Shown here one piece after another: positions 36,201 to 43,028 of a stretch of DNA of 55,230 nt. The translations under genes and the position numbers were made by a program. The notes under the pieces were generated by a model that saw nothing but the letters and a program-made list of their open reading frames with translations, made no database searches and was not told the DNA's origin. This DNA comes from Novosphingobium sp. GTDB taxonomy: Bacteria; Pseudomonadota; Alphaproteobacteria; Sphingomonadales; Sphingomonadaceae. Where the stretch lies: positions 1-55,230 of the forward strand of contig NZ_JAIXPP010000041.1 of NCBI RefSeq assembly GCF_027486195.1. The letters run 5' to 3'. Position 1 is the stretch's first letter. Every line of letters begins with the position of its first letter.

Positions 36201-39200
36201 GCTGGACGAAGCCGGTGCCCGCGCGGCCGGACTGCTGGTCGATCTGCCCGAACTGGGCCGGCGTGCGACCGATGCGCAGCCGTACTTTGCCCTGAAGCCA
36301 GGGTCGGAAAGCCGGATTATGTCCGACTACATCTCGTTCCTCTACCGTGTCGGCGGCAAGGCCAGCGGCGAGGCGGCCGTGGTCAATTTCAAGGCTGCCG
36401 GCAGTCTCAACATCACCCGTTCGATCAACGACGGCTTCTTCAGTTTCGCCGACAAGACCGACGCCAGCTACGTGAGCTACCAGCTTGGCGGCGGCGACCG
36501 GACGTTCAATCTCGGGCTGCTCACCTCTTGCGGCACCGCTTTCGACTGCAGCAATGTGACGAGCTATTCGGCGGTCGATTCCGGCACCGTGGCGGCAAGC
36601 GCCTCCAACACGCTGACGATCAACATATCGCGCTTCCTCACCGGCAATCAGGTCGGCGCTTCGAAGGTCCTCGCGCCCTATAATCCCTTGGCCAATTCCG
36701 CGATTGCACTCGGCAACAACTCGGACAACCTGACCGGCGACATTGGTGGCGATGTGCTGGGCTTTGCGCAGCTCTTCCCGAGATTGACCGATGGCAACGT
36801 CATTCGTTCCAGCGATTTGCGGCTCGTCGCCGGCGCTGCTGCATCGGTCAATCCGCTTCAGGTCGATCGGGCCAATGTCAGGAACCTGACGGTCGAGGGC
36901 GAGACGAGCTATCAATTGACTGCGACACAGGGGCTCGCATTCCTTGGCAATTCGATCGACCTCAAGCTGTCGGTTGCCGGGCTCAGCAATGCGGCGCTTC
37001 CGGCCTACTCGTTCGCAGATCTGCTCCGCACCAAGGATACCCGCGGCAACGTCGACGCGCTCGATGACGACTCCTATGCCTCGATAACGTGGGGCACGCT
37101 GGAAAGCGGCCAGGCTCAGGATTTCCGCGTTGCGTCGCAGGCCTTCTTCCAGTCGGGTCGTGCGCGGTTCCAGACCAACGCGCGCGGGCTCGTGACGGGT
37201 GTCGCGGCACCGCTTTCCGATATGCTTGCGTTCTTGGAGTCGATTACGCCGGACTTCCTGGCCAAGCAGCAGAGCGGCACTTCGGTCGGTTATCCCGTTG
37301 GCCGGCCGACGGCGCCCACGCCGATCAACTTCGGCGACCGGTCAGCCTTCGTCCGTTCGTTCGTCCGCACCGGCGATGGTTCCATCTCGCTTGCGGCATC
37401 GGGCAATATCGATCTGCGCAACGGCGAGACCGCAACCTATCGCAACGAGAACGGCAGGACCGTGTCGGCCGGAGCCGGCTCGCTGGTGGGCGGCACGGCC
37501 GTCTACACAGCGGGTGTGCGGGTTTCGCCCGCGACACTTTCGGCAAGGATGGTCGATACCGGGACCATCGCTGCGATCACACCGGATAGCATCTACATCA
37601 AGACGCCGGACCAGGACATCACCTTCCTGCCTTCACCCAAGGGGCTCGACGATCAGGCGGCGGTGATGGCCGACCAAGGCGGATCACTCTCGCTGTTTGC
37701 AGGCGGTTCAGTCCTGGGACGGCGGGACGAATGGTCGGAAAAGTTCCTGGGGAACGGCGCCACTGCACCGGGCAATATCGTCACCAGCTATCGCAAGTCG
37801 GCGATCGGCGATACCTCGCAGCGCTGGCGGCCGGGCGTGGTCGGCCAGGACACCGAAATCGCGATCGCACCCAAGTACTTCACCAGCGGCATCGGCGCTC
37901 TTGCTGGCGGCGATGTAAATCTTGTCACCGGGGGATCGGTCAACGACCTCACCGTGGCGCTCGACGCGGCGGTGACGACCACCACGAACACCGGCGGGAT
38001 CGGTGATGTGATGCTGACGCTTGGCCACGGGGATCTTTCCGCAACGATCGGCGGCAATCTCGGCGGCGGTCAGATCGATGTTGCCTCAGGCCAGGGGCGG
38101 ATCAACGTGTCGGGCAGCGTGGTCGGTTTCGGCCGCGAACCGCGATCCTCGACCGGCGAGACCACGCAATTTCTGCGCGTGCGGCTCGCCGGCGCCAATG
38201 TGGCCCTCGCCGCGCAAGGCTCGATTGCCATGGCAGGCGTCTCCGCGCTGGGTGCATCGCGCAGCGACGAGAGCGTTGATCGCTACAACGAGGCCGGGTT
38301 CTTCACGCCTTCCGCCTCGTTCAGTGCCATCGCGACCGGCGGCCTGCGCTATGTCAACAACCGCTTCGAACAGACGGTGCCCTTCCAGGTCGGCACTGGC
38401 GGCGCTGGCATTTTCGGCGGTTCGGTGTTGCCGCCCACGCTGACGCTTGCCGCACTCACCGACACGCTGGTTGCGCCGAGCGTGCCCTTGATGCTCTACC
38501 CGTCCAAAACGGGGAACTTGCAGCTGTTCAGTGCGGGCGACATTTCCTCGCTCGTGATCGCGATGAGCGATAGCGATCCATCGCTTCTGGCAGGCGCATT
38601 CTCGGCGGCCAGCTTCAGCCTGACCTCGATCAACGCCACCGGCGGCGGCATCGTCTCGGCGTCGGTCGGGCTCGGTTTCGGCATCCCCGGCATCCAGCAA
38701 ACCACCAGCGAATACCTGCTGCGGCTCTATCACAACGAGCAGCTGACCCATGCCGGCGATACCGACCCGGTCCGGATCTTCGCGGGCCGGGACATCAGTC
38801 AGTCGTTGATCAACCTCCCCAAGGCGGCGCAAATCACCGCGGGTCGGGATATCACCAATCTCATCTTCACCGGCCAGAATGCCAATGCGCAGGATACCAC
38901 GCTGATCAGCGCCGGGCGCGATATCACCTCCACCACGGCCACCTCGACGATCGACAACCTGCCCTACATCGTGGGCAACAACTTCGTGCTCGGGGGAATG
39001 GGCAACCTCGTGGTTCAGGCCGGACGTGACATTGGTCCGTTCATCAATTCCGCGGTCGTTGACAATGTGAGCTATGCGGGCGGCATCCAGACCGTCGGCA
39101 ATTTCTTCAATCCCTGGATCGGCGAAGGCGGCGCCAATCTGGCGGTGCTGTTCGGCGTTGCCGGCGGCATCGACTATTCCGCTATGCGGGAGACCTATCT

Positions 39201-40557
39201 CAATCCGGCCAATGCCGACAATCTCGACAAGGCACTGTTCGTGCAGAACGCCGACAGCCTCGGCATTCGCCGCCCGGACCGGACGAAGCCGATCTACGCG
39301 CCGATCCTGGCAAAGTGGCTCAGGAGCAACGATCCGACCGGCTTTGCCGCCATTTTCGGGACGGCAGACTTTCCCGATACGACAGCGGGACAGCAGGCGC
39401 TCGCCAATGCCGCCTATCCGCAGGCCGACAAGCTCTACAGCGCGTTCACGAAGCTTGATCCGTTGCTGCAGAACCAGTTCCTGCGCACGGAAGTCCTGTT
39501 CAACGAACTGCAGCAGCCGGCGCTTCCGGACGGTCCTTCGTATCTGCAGTACTATCGCGGCTACCGCGCGATCCAGACACTGTTCCCGGTCAGCAAGGGC
39601 TACACCGACAACCTTGCCGTCTACACCACGGATGCGGCAACGGTATCGGCCGACAGCCCGCAAGGCATTCCGACGCGCAACCTGGTGGACGGCCAGCCCC
39701 AGAAGGCCGAGCTCAAGTCGACCGGCAATGCGGACTTGCGGCTTGCCACGCTGCAGACCCTGAATGGCGGCGATCTGGCGATCATCGGCCCGGGCGGCAA
39801 CTTCATCGCCGGTTCGGTGGTGCGCACGTCGGAGCAGGCAGCGTCGCGCGTGACACGCTTCGGGGTCGATCAGTCCGCCAGCCTCGCCTATGGGCAGCTG
39901 ACCAATCAGAACACCAATCGCATCAGCGCGATCCCGATCGGCTTCGAAGGCGTGCTCACGCTGAACGGCGGTTCCGTGAGCTCCCTCACGGACGGCAACT
40001 TCCTCGTCAACCAGAGCCGTGTGTTCACGCAGGCAGGCGGTAACATCACCATGTGGTCGTCGAACGGAGACCTCAACGCGGGGCAAGGTCCGCGCAGCGC
40101 CTCGAACTTCCCGCCGGTCACCGTGCGCTTCAATCTCGACGGCTACAGCCAGGTCGATAGCGCAGGGAGCGTATCGGGTGCGGGTATCGGTGCCTTCCAG
40201 CGCCGTCCGACAGATCCGACCTCGTCGATCATCCTGCTCGCACCGGCTGGCGAAGTCGACGCGGGTGATGCGGGCGTGCGCGCCACTGGCAACGTGCTTG
40301 TGGCGGCAGCGCGAGTCGCCAACTCCGATGGGTTCAGCGCCGGTGGCTCGATCTCGGGTGTTCCGAGCCTGGCGGCGACTCCGGCGCCCGTGGCTCCGTC
40401 CTCGGCTGCTTCAGCGGTGACGTCGCAAAGCAGCGGTTCGAACAGTGGCAGCGACACGTCGAATCGGCGCTCGATCATCTCGGTCGACGTGGTCGGCTTT
40501 GCGGGGAATGCCGCGCCTTGCGAACCAGGTTCAACCGATCCCAAGTGCAAGCCGTAG
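27268..40557 (+). CDS. Giant two-partner secretion exoprotein TpsA (filamentous hemagglutinin family)
   Basis: The gene is 13.3 kb and encodes 4,429 residues. A signal peptide (1-31, ending NPAYA) is followed by an unusual 75-residue Ala/Gln-rich stretch, then the TPS secretion domain (about 108-260). That domain shows LTWQNFDVGANTELVFNQ (179-196) and NRAG at 235-238 in place of the classical NPNG/L, followed by VMFGPTAQINLHSLVASSLEL. The remainder is Ser/Thr/Gly/Asn-rich, with many beta-helix-like rungs (for example GGDVALWGRDGVRLQAGSVID) and GRDI-type repeats near 3,800-3,950. The chain is nearly Cys-free but ends with two Cys (4418 and 4427) near the C-terminus, after SIISVDVVGFAGN. The TpsB partner is at 20238. 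It would be a very long surface or secreted fibre for adhesion, biofilm or a substrate-linked role; function unknown. Confidence 0.93.
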   Translation: MAFRRSGVGGLLGGTSLAAIMLGLSANPAYAQLAAMRAAAGTVVPPVAVSAGQGTPQRSQTMQDALARQVRLQSRAQALATYVTSAKSAALAAIKTKPVDGVANAGLNPIQAVRNATIYVAAGVDASTVKGNSAPLSVAAVNDLTGQNTWEGALAPVQSTGSNGKVTVRIDQTQQRALLTWQNFDVGANTELVFNQKQGGVAQKSWSVVNRVANPVAPSTILGAIKADGTVLVLNRAGVMFGPTAQINLHSLVASSLELGNFASSVTTVGATSFFNPTTVKDRITAYLQNGLLVQGAPGLKGQLLSSLLPAGSQYDVNQPLPVAGGLEGDVLVHQGASITSDSGGYIILAGPTVHNAGTLTASEGQVSLQGGRFIGATTSTGATGSADENVRGLILSSQIPNVPLQPQAPTPDQGVVTNSGLIVSRRGYISMGTSIYGQVTNDGLLSATTSVSRNGKIALTGGSVILAGNVDPGKASGISILPDDNGETIPQGSASSPPAFKNSQIVIGNTVNSYLSTDGSGDTALLPTQFAMEQNAFIFAPSAKVVIGHDLSQGVFVPNPGITASVSIADGAIIDVSGMKGVARKVSDNSVKISPAKQNELRDTPTYRSVRTDGGFTLNGATLYVDARASGVRSDGVAWVGSPLLEAGSAVSQIAVTAAELMTKGGSISIDVGTAISTINLTATQIDALAKVSIAKGALFDVSGGWTTYSAGFVQTTQLLTKDGRVVSIDQADPNDVFVDIVDGFTAAQTRLGISQTFSSGSLQDQRFEDAYDEGRDAGALQIGGSLIAFEGTVHGDAFAGSRQLAGAIEPTAKSSITGDPRKLQYSKNQLPSGGLLRIGSFSGSSGTGLGQDIVVYRGTKTGPANQAELLLDDRMLSQAGLSGLMLQTSGSVTFASASDRLLTDSSALAITGNSALTLADGGILEVDAGRAIRFGGSVRIAGGTIAARTYQLSDISAPGLSTTGNPFRDDDDIAISYASGDTLPGGRFDVTVSGTLSVAGKWVNDYRGVASPQGAGWINGGSISLTVAPKVFVPLDGDIFTASRAADLSGSIRIKSGALLDVSAGAFVSSARQFDLSASGGNVSLINETTYAAVAAVQNNADLVGSQVRGQTVAFTPKTAQSTTIGVLPSLVPTSQNAEVSFAADSIRGFGFSGGGTFKLVSPNIAFAGASASAGEGNATVVPLDFLQRTGFGTLDMTSYRARTVRDLFDNGSARLSSFFETTRFTVGSGETLDLTQVTLPAILDAAAQSRLLGLASGGDLGTILTPGVPSDVWYRKPANLVLRGMTELDVEAGGKIIGAPEASIVAPKLYNAGVIDLPGGKIQQIATLPLALDQSGTGLFDVVGDTRDFAVVFGAQDASGRYAESGLNTGGFLNADGSVKTNNQLFTTVGGEQFFYFLGRVGANDGIVLAEGSTTNLAGTALFDPAAPLRADGTRYLFGRMIGGGSITTAAAFRPQSDASRALFPNPSYGFVSYPDPTSTSSSPPPLLAQTVARRFVARPGALLDISGASATFDVPVQDGQYAPSQQWSDAGTVALRSGGTLSGATIKAQGGAAAATGGTLEWLLPTLRAADDGSGADNVAFADGITKAGFDSLIAYGGLTLDGVFNLKLDKGLLVRSPVSLDGTPIGPNASVTISATQGTNATIEAPYIAFASRSGALRNSAAATGDATVTFSAGAQGMDFFGATLFDSSIGNTNLLSRADVRLIGVDDRTDLTSAPVLNGSLTAAGNLTFDAARVYATTGTGNLQRTLEIAAGASDTRAPLPFQISALGNGTITFLGSHIDNRAPLSAGSFLQINAKNIVQNGYLAAPLGRIAFGTSENPVGTISFGAGSVTQVSGAGLNIPYGTTTDLSQYFFTPGSAAPLTQLPSGNLRVSAEEIDFAEGAKVLGSGGGDVFAYEFVSGTGGSRDVLSRFNTDVFSSNDFDAATGLGYQYADQRQVYALVPSEVAAKIALYDPVYSADYGIGSPSELYGTSAGLAVTLDGGGGLAAGQYVLMPAHYALLPGAYRIVENVGAAAPASGSVQALLDGSVVLGGVYSTAGTNLASSQRRSFTVQSQASFLRYSSIRTTGGTTTIRDDAISSGRIVPRLPLDAARVVLDPLKALRVAGAFEMAPAAGGRGSTVDILGSSIIISNSDTPRANGLSLSNKSIENLNANSLMIGGERIENTDGTTRLGITATRIVVTSAADIKVPELILAVAGAGSALNINDGASLTATGTLADDRAGNYLITSNASPSPSDPFDQTGIGSVLRLSGGPQRAVSRLGSFAASNAGRSSLLNVGKVALTGNSLLLDTNFRFTIDDAAQLTTPLIGISASNIAFGAGGTISATLESQLAKASELILSSSGPILFDANTTHTFKGLTIDASGIALSNRTAGTDTLTINAADTRISNSRQTASNNACALTGLLACGTNGNVFNLNAATLTLGSGNFNTYNFDGGVNLTATNGTYITGSGALQANGAALTLNTPFLIDRASVIDLNSNTGVASDRITPKGNYTIPVTPDYRFATTGAVKVTSAGTVSSTPTGLRAPGARISFGSTSAPVAAITIDGAALTATAGVLDIQSAGSVTLAGAASLATPGFSRSFGDAQSTTTISAGAGTINLVSLTGDIILPSTSTLSVDNGIGNAGRLNLLAGRGAIAFDAVLNPQVTSVRTASLAFDSGTSAFDLDRFVSTNGLKFQGDLSVRSGAGNLSLGSGRTIRATSASLTADGGSIIIGGKIDTSGVSAAGLTPSQLATARISGGDVALWGRDGVRLQAGSVIDTHTSGYADTDLRQASAGNVRIGIGDTGGAIAIDAGATIDLGARRTQAALAANTTANRLVRNTVKDPLTLVNKDVYQFVAADKGGTLSLRAPIIGSGMDEIDVRLKGTIVGAGAQQIEAYRRYDLDALSGLYDGVSPSSNGVFQFLDFTPTGANIFSDVFVDDLTGIQSLPYFIQNFAVHAADGSNLGGMRLRPGVDLVSSRSIYTQTAWNLAAGTLDEAGARAAGLLVDLPELGRRATDAQPYFALKPGSESRIMSDYISFLYRVGGKASGEAAVVNFKAAGSLNITRSINDGFFSFADKTDASYVSYQLGGGDRTFNLGLLTSCGTAFDCSNVTSYSAVDSGTVAASASNTLTINISRFLTGNQVGASKVLAPYNPLANSAIALGNNSDNLTGDIGGDVLGFAQLFPRLTDGNVIRSSDLRLVAGAAASVNPLQVDRANVRNLTVEGETSYQLTATQGLAFLGNSIDLKLSVAGLSNAALPAYSFADLLRTKDTRGNVDALDDDSYASITWGTLESGQAQDFRVASQAFFQSGRARFQTNARGLVTGVAAPLSDMLAFLESITPDFLAKQQSGTSVGYPVGRPTAPTPINFGDRSAFVRSFVRTGDGSISLAASGNIDLRNGETATYRNENGRTVSAGAGSLVGGTAVYTAGVRVSPATLSARMVDTGTIAAITPDSIYIKTPDQDITFLPSPKGLDDQAAVMADQGGSLSLFAGGSVLGRRDEWSEKFLGNGATAPGNIVTSYRKSAIGDTSQRWRPGVVGQDTEIAIAPKYFTSGIGALAGGDVNLVTGGSVNDLTVALDAAVTTTTNTGGIGDVMLTLGHGDLSATIGGNLGGGQIDVASGQGRINVSGSVVGFGREPRSSTGETTQFLRVRLAGANVALAAQGSIAMAGVSALGASRSDESVDRYNEAGFFTPSASFSAIATGGLRYVNNRFEQTVPFQVGTGGAGIFGGSVLPPTLTLAALTDTLVAPSVPLMLYPSKTGNLQLFSAGDISSLVIAMSDSDPSLLAGAFSAASFSLTSINATGGGIVSASVGLGFGIPGIQQTTSEYLLRLYHNEQLTHAGDTDPVRIFAGRDISQSLINLPKAAQITAGRDITNLIFTGQNANAQDTTLISAGRDITSTTATSTIDNLPYIVGNNFVLGGMGNLVVQAGRDIGPFINSAVVDNVSYAGGIQTVGNFFNPWIGEGGANLAVLFGVAGGIDYSAMRETYLNPANADNLDKALFVQNADSLGIRRPDRTKPIYAPILAKWLRSNDPTGFAAIFGTADFPDTTAGQQALANAAYPQADKLYSAFTKLDPLLQNQFLRTEVLFNELQQPALPDGPSYLQYYRGYRAIQTLFPVSKGYTDNLAVYTTDAATVSADSPQGIPTRNLVDGQPQKAELKSTGNADLRLATLQTLNGGDLAIIGPGGNFIAGSVVRTSEQAASRVTRFGVDQSASLAYGQLTNQNTNRISAIPIGFEGVLTLNGGSVSSLTDGNFLVNQSRVFTQAGGNITMWSSNGDLNAGQGPRSASNFPPVTVRFNLDGYSQVDSAGSVSGAGIGAFQRRPTDPTSSIILLAPAGEVDAGDAGVRATGNVLVAAARVANSDGFSAGGSISGVPSLAATPAPVAPSSAASAVTSQSSGSNSGSDTSNRRSIISVDVVGFAGNAAPCEPGSTDPKCKP

Positions 40558-40693
40558 AGGGCATTCGGACCAGTCTGGGGGGCAGCCAAGCAGCTCTGGA
40601 CTGGCCGGAAGATGCATCGGGCAGCCGATACGGGTTGGACCAATGCGGGGGCGGCCACGCGACGCGCGTGGACCACTGTTTGCCTGAACTGGC

Positions 40694-40768
40694 TGGTGAC
40701 CCCTACGGGAATCGAACCCGTGTTTCAGCCGTGAGAGGGCCGCGTCCTAACCGCTAGACGAAGGGGCC
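40694..40768 (-). tRNA. tRNA-Glu (anticodon CTC)
   Basis: On the minus strand a cloverleaf begins GGCCCCTTCGTCTAGCGGTT, has anticodon loop CTCTCAC, a GGTTCGATTCC T-arm and an encoded CCA end. Acceptor stem pairs GGCCCCT with AGGGGTC. It differs by one base, the wobble position, from the neighbouring tRNA. Confidence 0.96.
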
Positions 40769-40855
40769 TCGCCGTGAACCGGGTCGGCGGTCCCGCCCCG
40801 GTCGTATTCTTCTTGCCCGCGCCCATTGGCAGGAGTTGGGCGCCTGGCATTCAGT

Positions 40856-40930
40856 TGGTGACCCCTACGGGAATCGAACCCGTGTTTCAGCCGTGAAAGG
40901 GCCGCGTCCTAACCGCTAGACGAAGGGGCC
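40856..40930 (-). tRNA. tRNA-Glu (anticodon TTC)
   Basis: The same cloverleaf as the tRNA 87 bases away, with anticodon loop CTTTCAC and encoded CCA. On the minus strand it comes first, so the two are probably one transcript. Confidence 0.96.
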
Positions 40931-41033
40931 ACTCGCTGAGGCCGCGTGGCAGGCCCGCGCGTCTAGGACGGTGTATCGGATTGGTCAACCCCCTCCCTGT
41001 GGAGACGCAAACGCCTGTCCCAAGGGGAAGGTC

Positions 41034-42809
41034 TCAGTCGGCAAAGGCCGCGTCCTCGACATGGAGTTCGGCGGCAGGGCGGCTGCCCCAGTCATCGATC
41101 TTGGCACGGCCGGCAAGCCAGAACTGGCGCCCGCGCGCGCCGTGGAGGAGGACCTGGCCCATCTCGCTCTCACCCGCGCGGAAAGCCATGGCCTTGAACG
41201 AGCGGCCGTCCTGCCCGCCTGCGATCATCCGCACATGATCCGCGCCGACAATGTCGCACTTGATCAGGCGCACCGGCCCCACGGCCACGCGGGGGCCGGG
41301 CCAACCCATGCCGAACGGGCCGGCAGCCTCGAGCCGCTCGACGAGATCGGGAGTGAGACCGCCGGGCGCGAGGCTGAGATCGAGCAGCAGCGACTGGCTC
41401 TGCCGCGCTGCCGCGACATCACGGGTGAGGCGCTCGTCGAGCCAGTCGGCAAGGCGCTCGGTGCCGCCCGCGGCAACGGTCAGCCCGCAGGCCATGGCAT
41501 GGCCGCCGCCCGCGATCAGCAGCCCCGCCGCCCGCGCGGCAATGATCGCCGCGCCCAGATCGACGCCGGGGATCGAGCGGCCCGAGCCTTTGCCGTTGCC
41601 TTCAGAATCGCCATCCTCGGCGATGACCAGCGTGGGCCGGCCGGTCTTTTCCTTGATGCGGCCGGCCACGATGCCGATCACCCCCGGATGCCAGCCCGCG
41701 CCGTGCACCACGACCACGCTGCGGTTGTGTTGCGCCAGAACCTGCGCTTCGGCGGCTTCCTGCACGACCTGCTCGATGGCCCGGCGCTCGTCGTTGAGTT
41801 CGGATAGGCGCGCCGCAATGGTGCGGGCTTCCTCCGCATCCGAAGTGGTCAGCAGCCGCACGCCGAGGCTCGAATCGCCGATGCGCCCCGCCGCATTGAT
41901 GCGCGGACCGAGCGCGAAACCGAGATCGCTGCAAGTGGGCGCGCGGGTCAGGCGGCTGGCGTCGATCAGCGCGGCGAGGCCGACATTGGCGCGGCGCGCC
42001 ATGATCTTGAGGCCCTGCGCCACGAATGCGCGGTTCACGCCCCGGATCTGCGCCACATCGGCCACCGTGCCGAGCGCGACGAGATCGAGCAGGCCCATGA
42101 GATCGGGCGCCGCCGAAGCGCCGACCAGGCCGCGCGCGCGCAAGGTTCGCAGCGTTGCGACCGCAAGGAGGAACGCAACGCCGACTGCGGCCATGTGGCC
42201 ATGGCTGGCGGCCTCGTCGCTCTCGTCGAGCCGGTTGGGATTGACCAGCGCGGCGGCGGGCGGAAGCTCCGGATTGCACTTGTGGTGATCGACGATGATG
42301 ACATCGACACCTTCCGCGCGCGCGGCCGAAAGGGCTTCATACGCCATCGCGCCGCAATCGACCGTGACGATGAGCTGCGCACCCTCGCGCGCCAGTTTGA
42401 CGAGGCCCTCGGCCGAAGGGCCATAGCCTTCGAGCAGGCGGTCCGGGATATGGGGCCGCGCTTGAACGCCAAGGCTGGCGAGGAAGCGGATCAGCAGCGC
42501 GGCGCTGGTCGCGCCATCGACGTCATAGTCGCCATAGACCGCGATCGCCTCACCTCTGGCGATCGCATCGGCGAGGCGCACGGCAGCTGCATCCATGTCG
42601 TTGAAGATCGAAGGGTCGGGCAGGAAATCGCGCAAGGTGGGGCGGCGGTGGCGCTCCAGATCGTGGCGTTCCACGCCGCGCGCCAGGAGCAACTGATCAA
42701 CAAGGCCATCGAGCTGGCCGAGAGCGCCGCCGGCAAGGTCCATATTGCCGCCGCGCCAGCGCCAGGCGAGGCCGGACAGCGAATGGGTGATGGCGGTGAC
42801 CGGGATCAT
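41034..42809 (-). CDS. recJ: Single-stranded-DNA-specific 5'-3' exonuclease RecJ
   Basis: ATG 42809 gives 591 residues, the usual RecJ size. DHH-family motifs are in order: DYDVDGATSAAL (94-105), VTVDCGAMAYEAL, and VDHHKCNPELPPAAALVNPNR with the DHH triad; a later LGPRINAAGR and the DHHA1 element AGGGHAMACGLTVA complete the metal-dependent core. An OB-fold C-terminal region follows. RecJ digests single-stranded DNA in RecF-pathway recombination, mismatch repair and base excision repair. The gene is divergent from an exported hypothetical, with 219 bases between, and its stop is about 100 bases from the tRNA-Glu genes. Confidence 0.95.
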   Translation of the reverse strand: MIPVTAITHSLSGLAWRWRGGNMDLAGGALGQLDGLVDQLLLARGVERHDLERHRRPTLRDFLPDPSIFNDMDAAAVRLADAIARGEAIAVYGDYDVDGATSAALLIRFLASLGVQARPHIPDRLLEGYGPSAEGLVKLAREGAQLIVTVDCGAMAYEALSAARAEGVDVIIVDHHKCNPELPPAAALVNPNRLDESDEAASHGHMAAVGVAFLLAVATLRTLRARGLVGASAAPDLMGLLDLVALGTVADVAQIRGVNRAFVAQGLKIMARRANVGLAALIDASRLTRAPTCSDLGFALGPRINAAGRIGDSSLGVRLLTTSDAEEARTIAARLSELNDERRAIEQVVQEAAEAQVLAQHNRSVVVVHGAGWHPGVIGIVAGRIKEKTGRPTLVIAEDGDSEGNGKGSGRSIPGVDLGAAIIAARAAGLLIAGGGHAMACGLTVAAGGTERLADWLDERLTRDVAAARQSQSLLLDLSLAPGGLTPDLVERLEAAGPFGMGWPGPRVAVGPVRLIKCDIVGADHVRMIAGGQDGRSFKAMAFRAGESEMGQVLLHGARGRQFWLAGRAKIDDWGSRPAAELHVEDAAFAD

Positions 42810-43028
42810 GCTGAAGGCGCTAACCGATCGCGGCGGCGCGGGGAAGGGCGGGGCAGATGCTGCCCACATTCCGCTGCATATCTGTGCGCCAGATCATCGC
42901 ATCACCGCAGCGCGATTGACAGAAGGCCTGCGGATATGGTCGCATCAAGCAAAAGGGTAATCCGGTCGCGCCATACGAACAGGCAGAGGGGGGCACAGGC
43001 ACCGCTCTTGCAAAAGGGGTTTGAGCCG

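Noticed and set aside
27316..40086. Long antisense open frames across tpsA (for example 27316-29655, 32980-35037 and 38086-40086, minus strand)
   Set aside because: They are mirror frames of a GC-rich gene with strong third-position bias; the products are Arg/His/Gly-rich with no domain-like segments, and the plus-strand TpsA frame is intact throughout.
42916..42921. TTGACA box upstream of the 43029 gene as a promoter
   Set aside because: No acceptable -10 hexamer at 16-18 bases; the nearest TATA-like word is about 11 bases away.
42195..43028. Upstream extension of the 43029 gene across recJ
   Set aside because: The frame is open by chance opposite recJ; the real start is the signal-peptide ATG at 43029.
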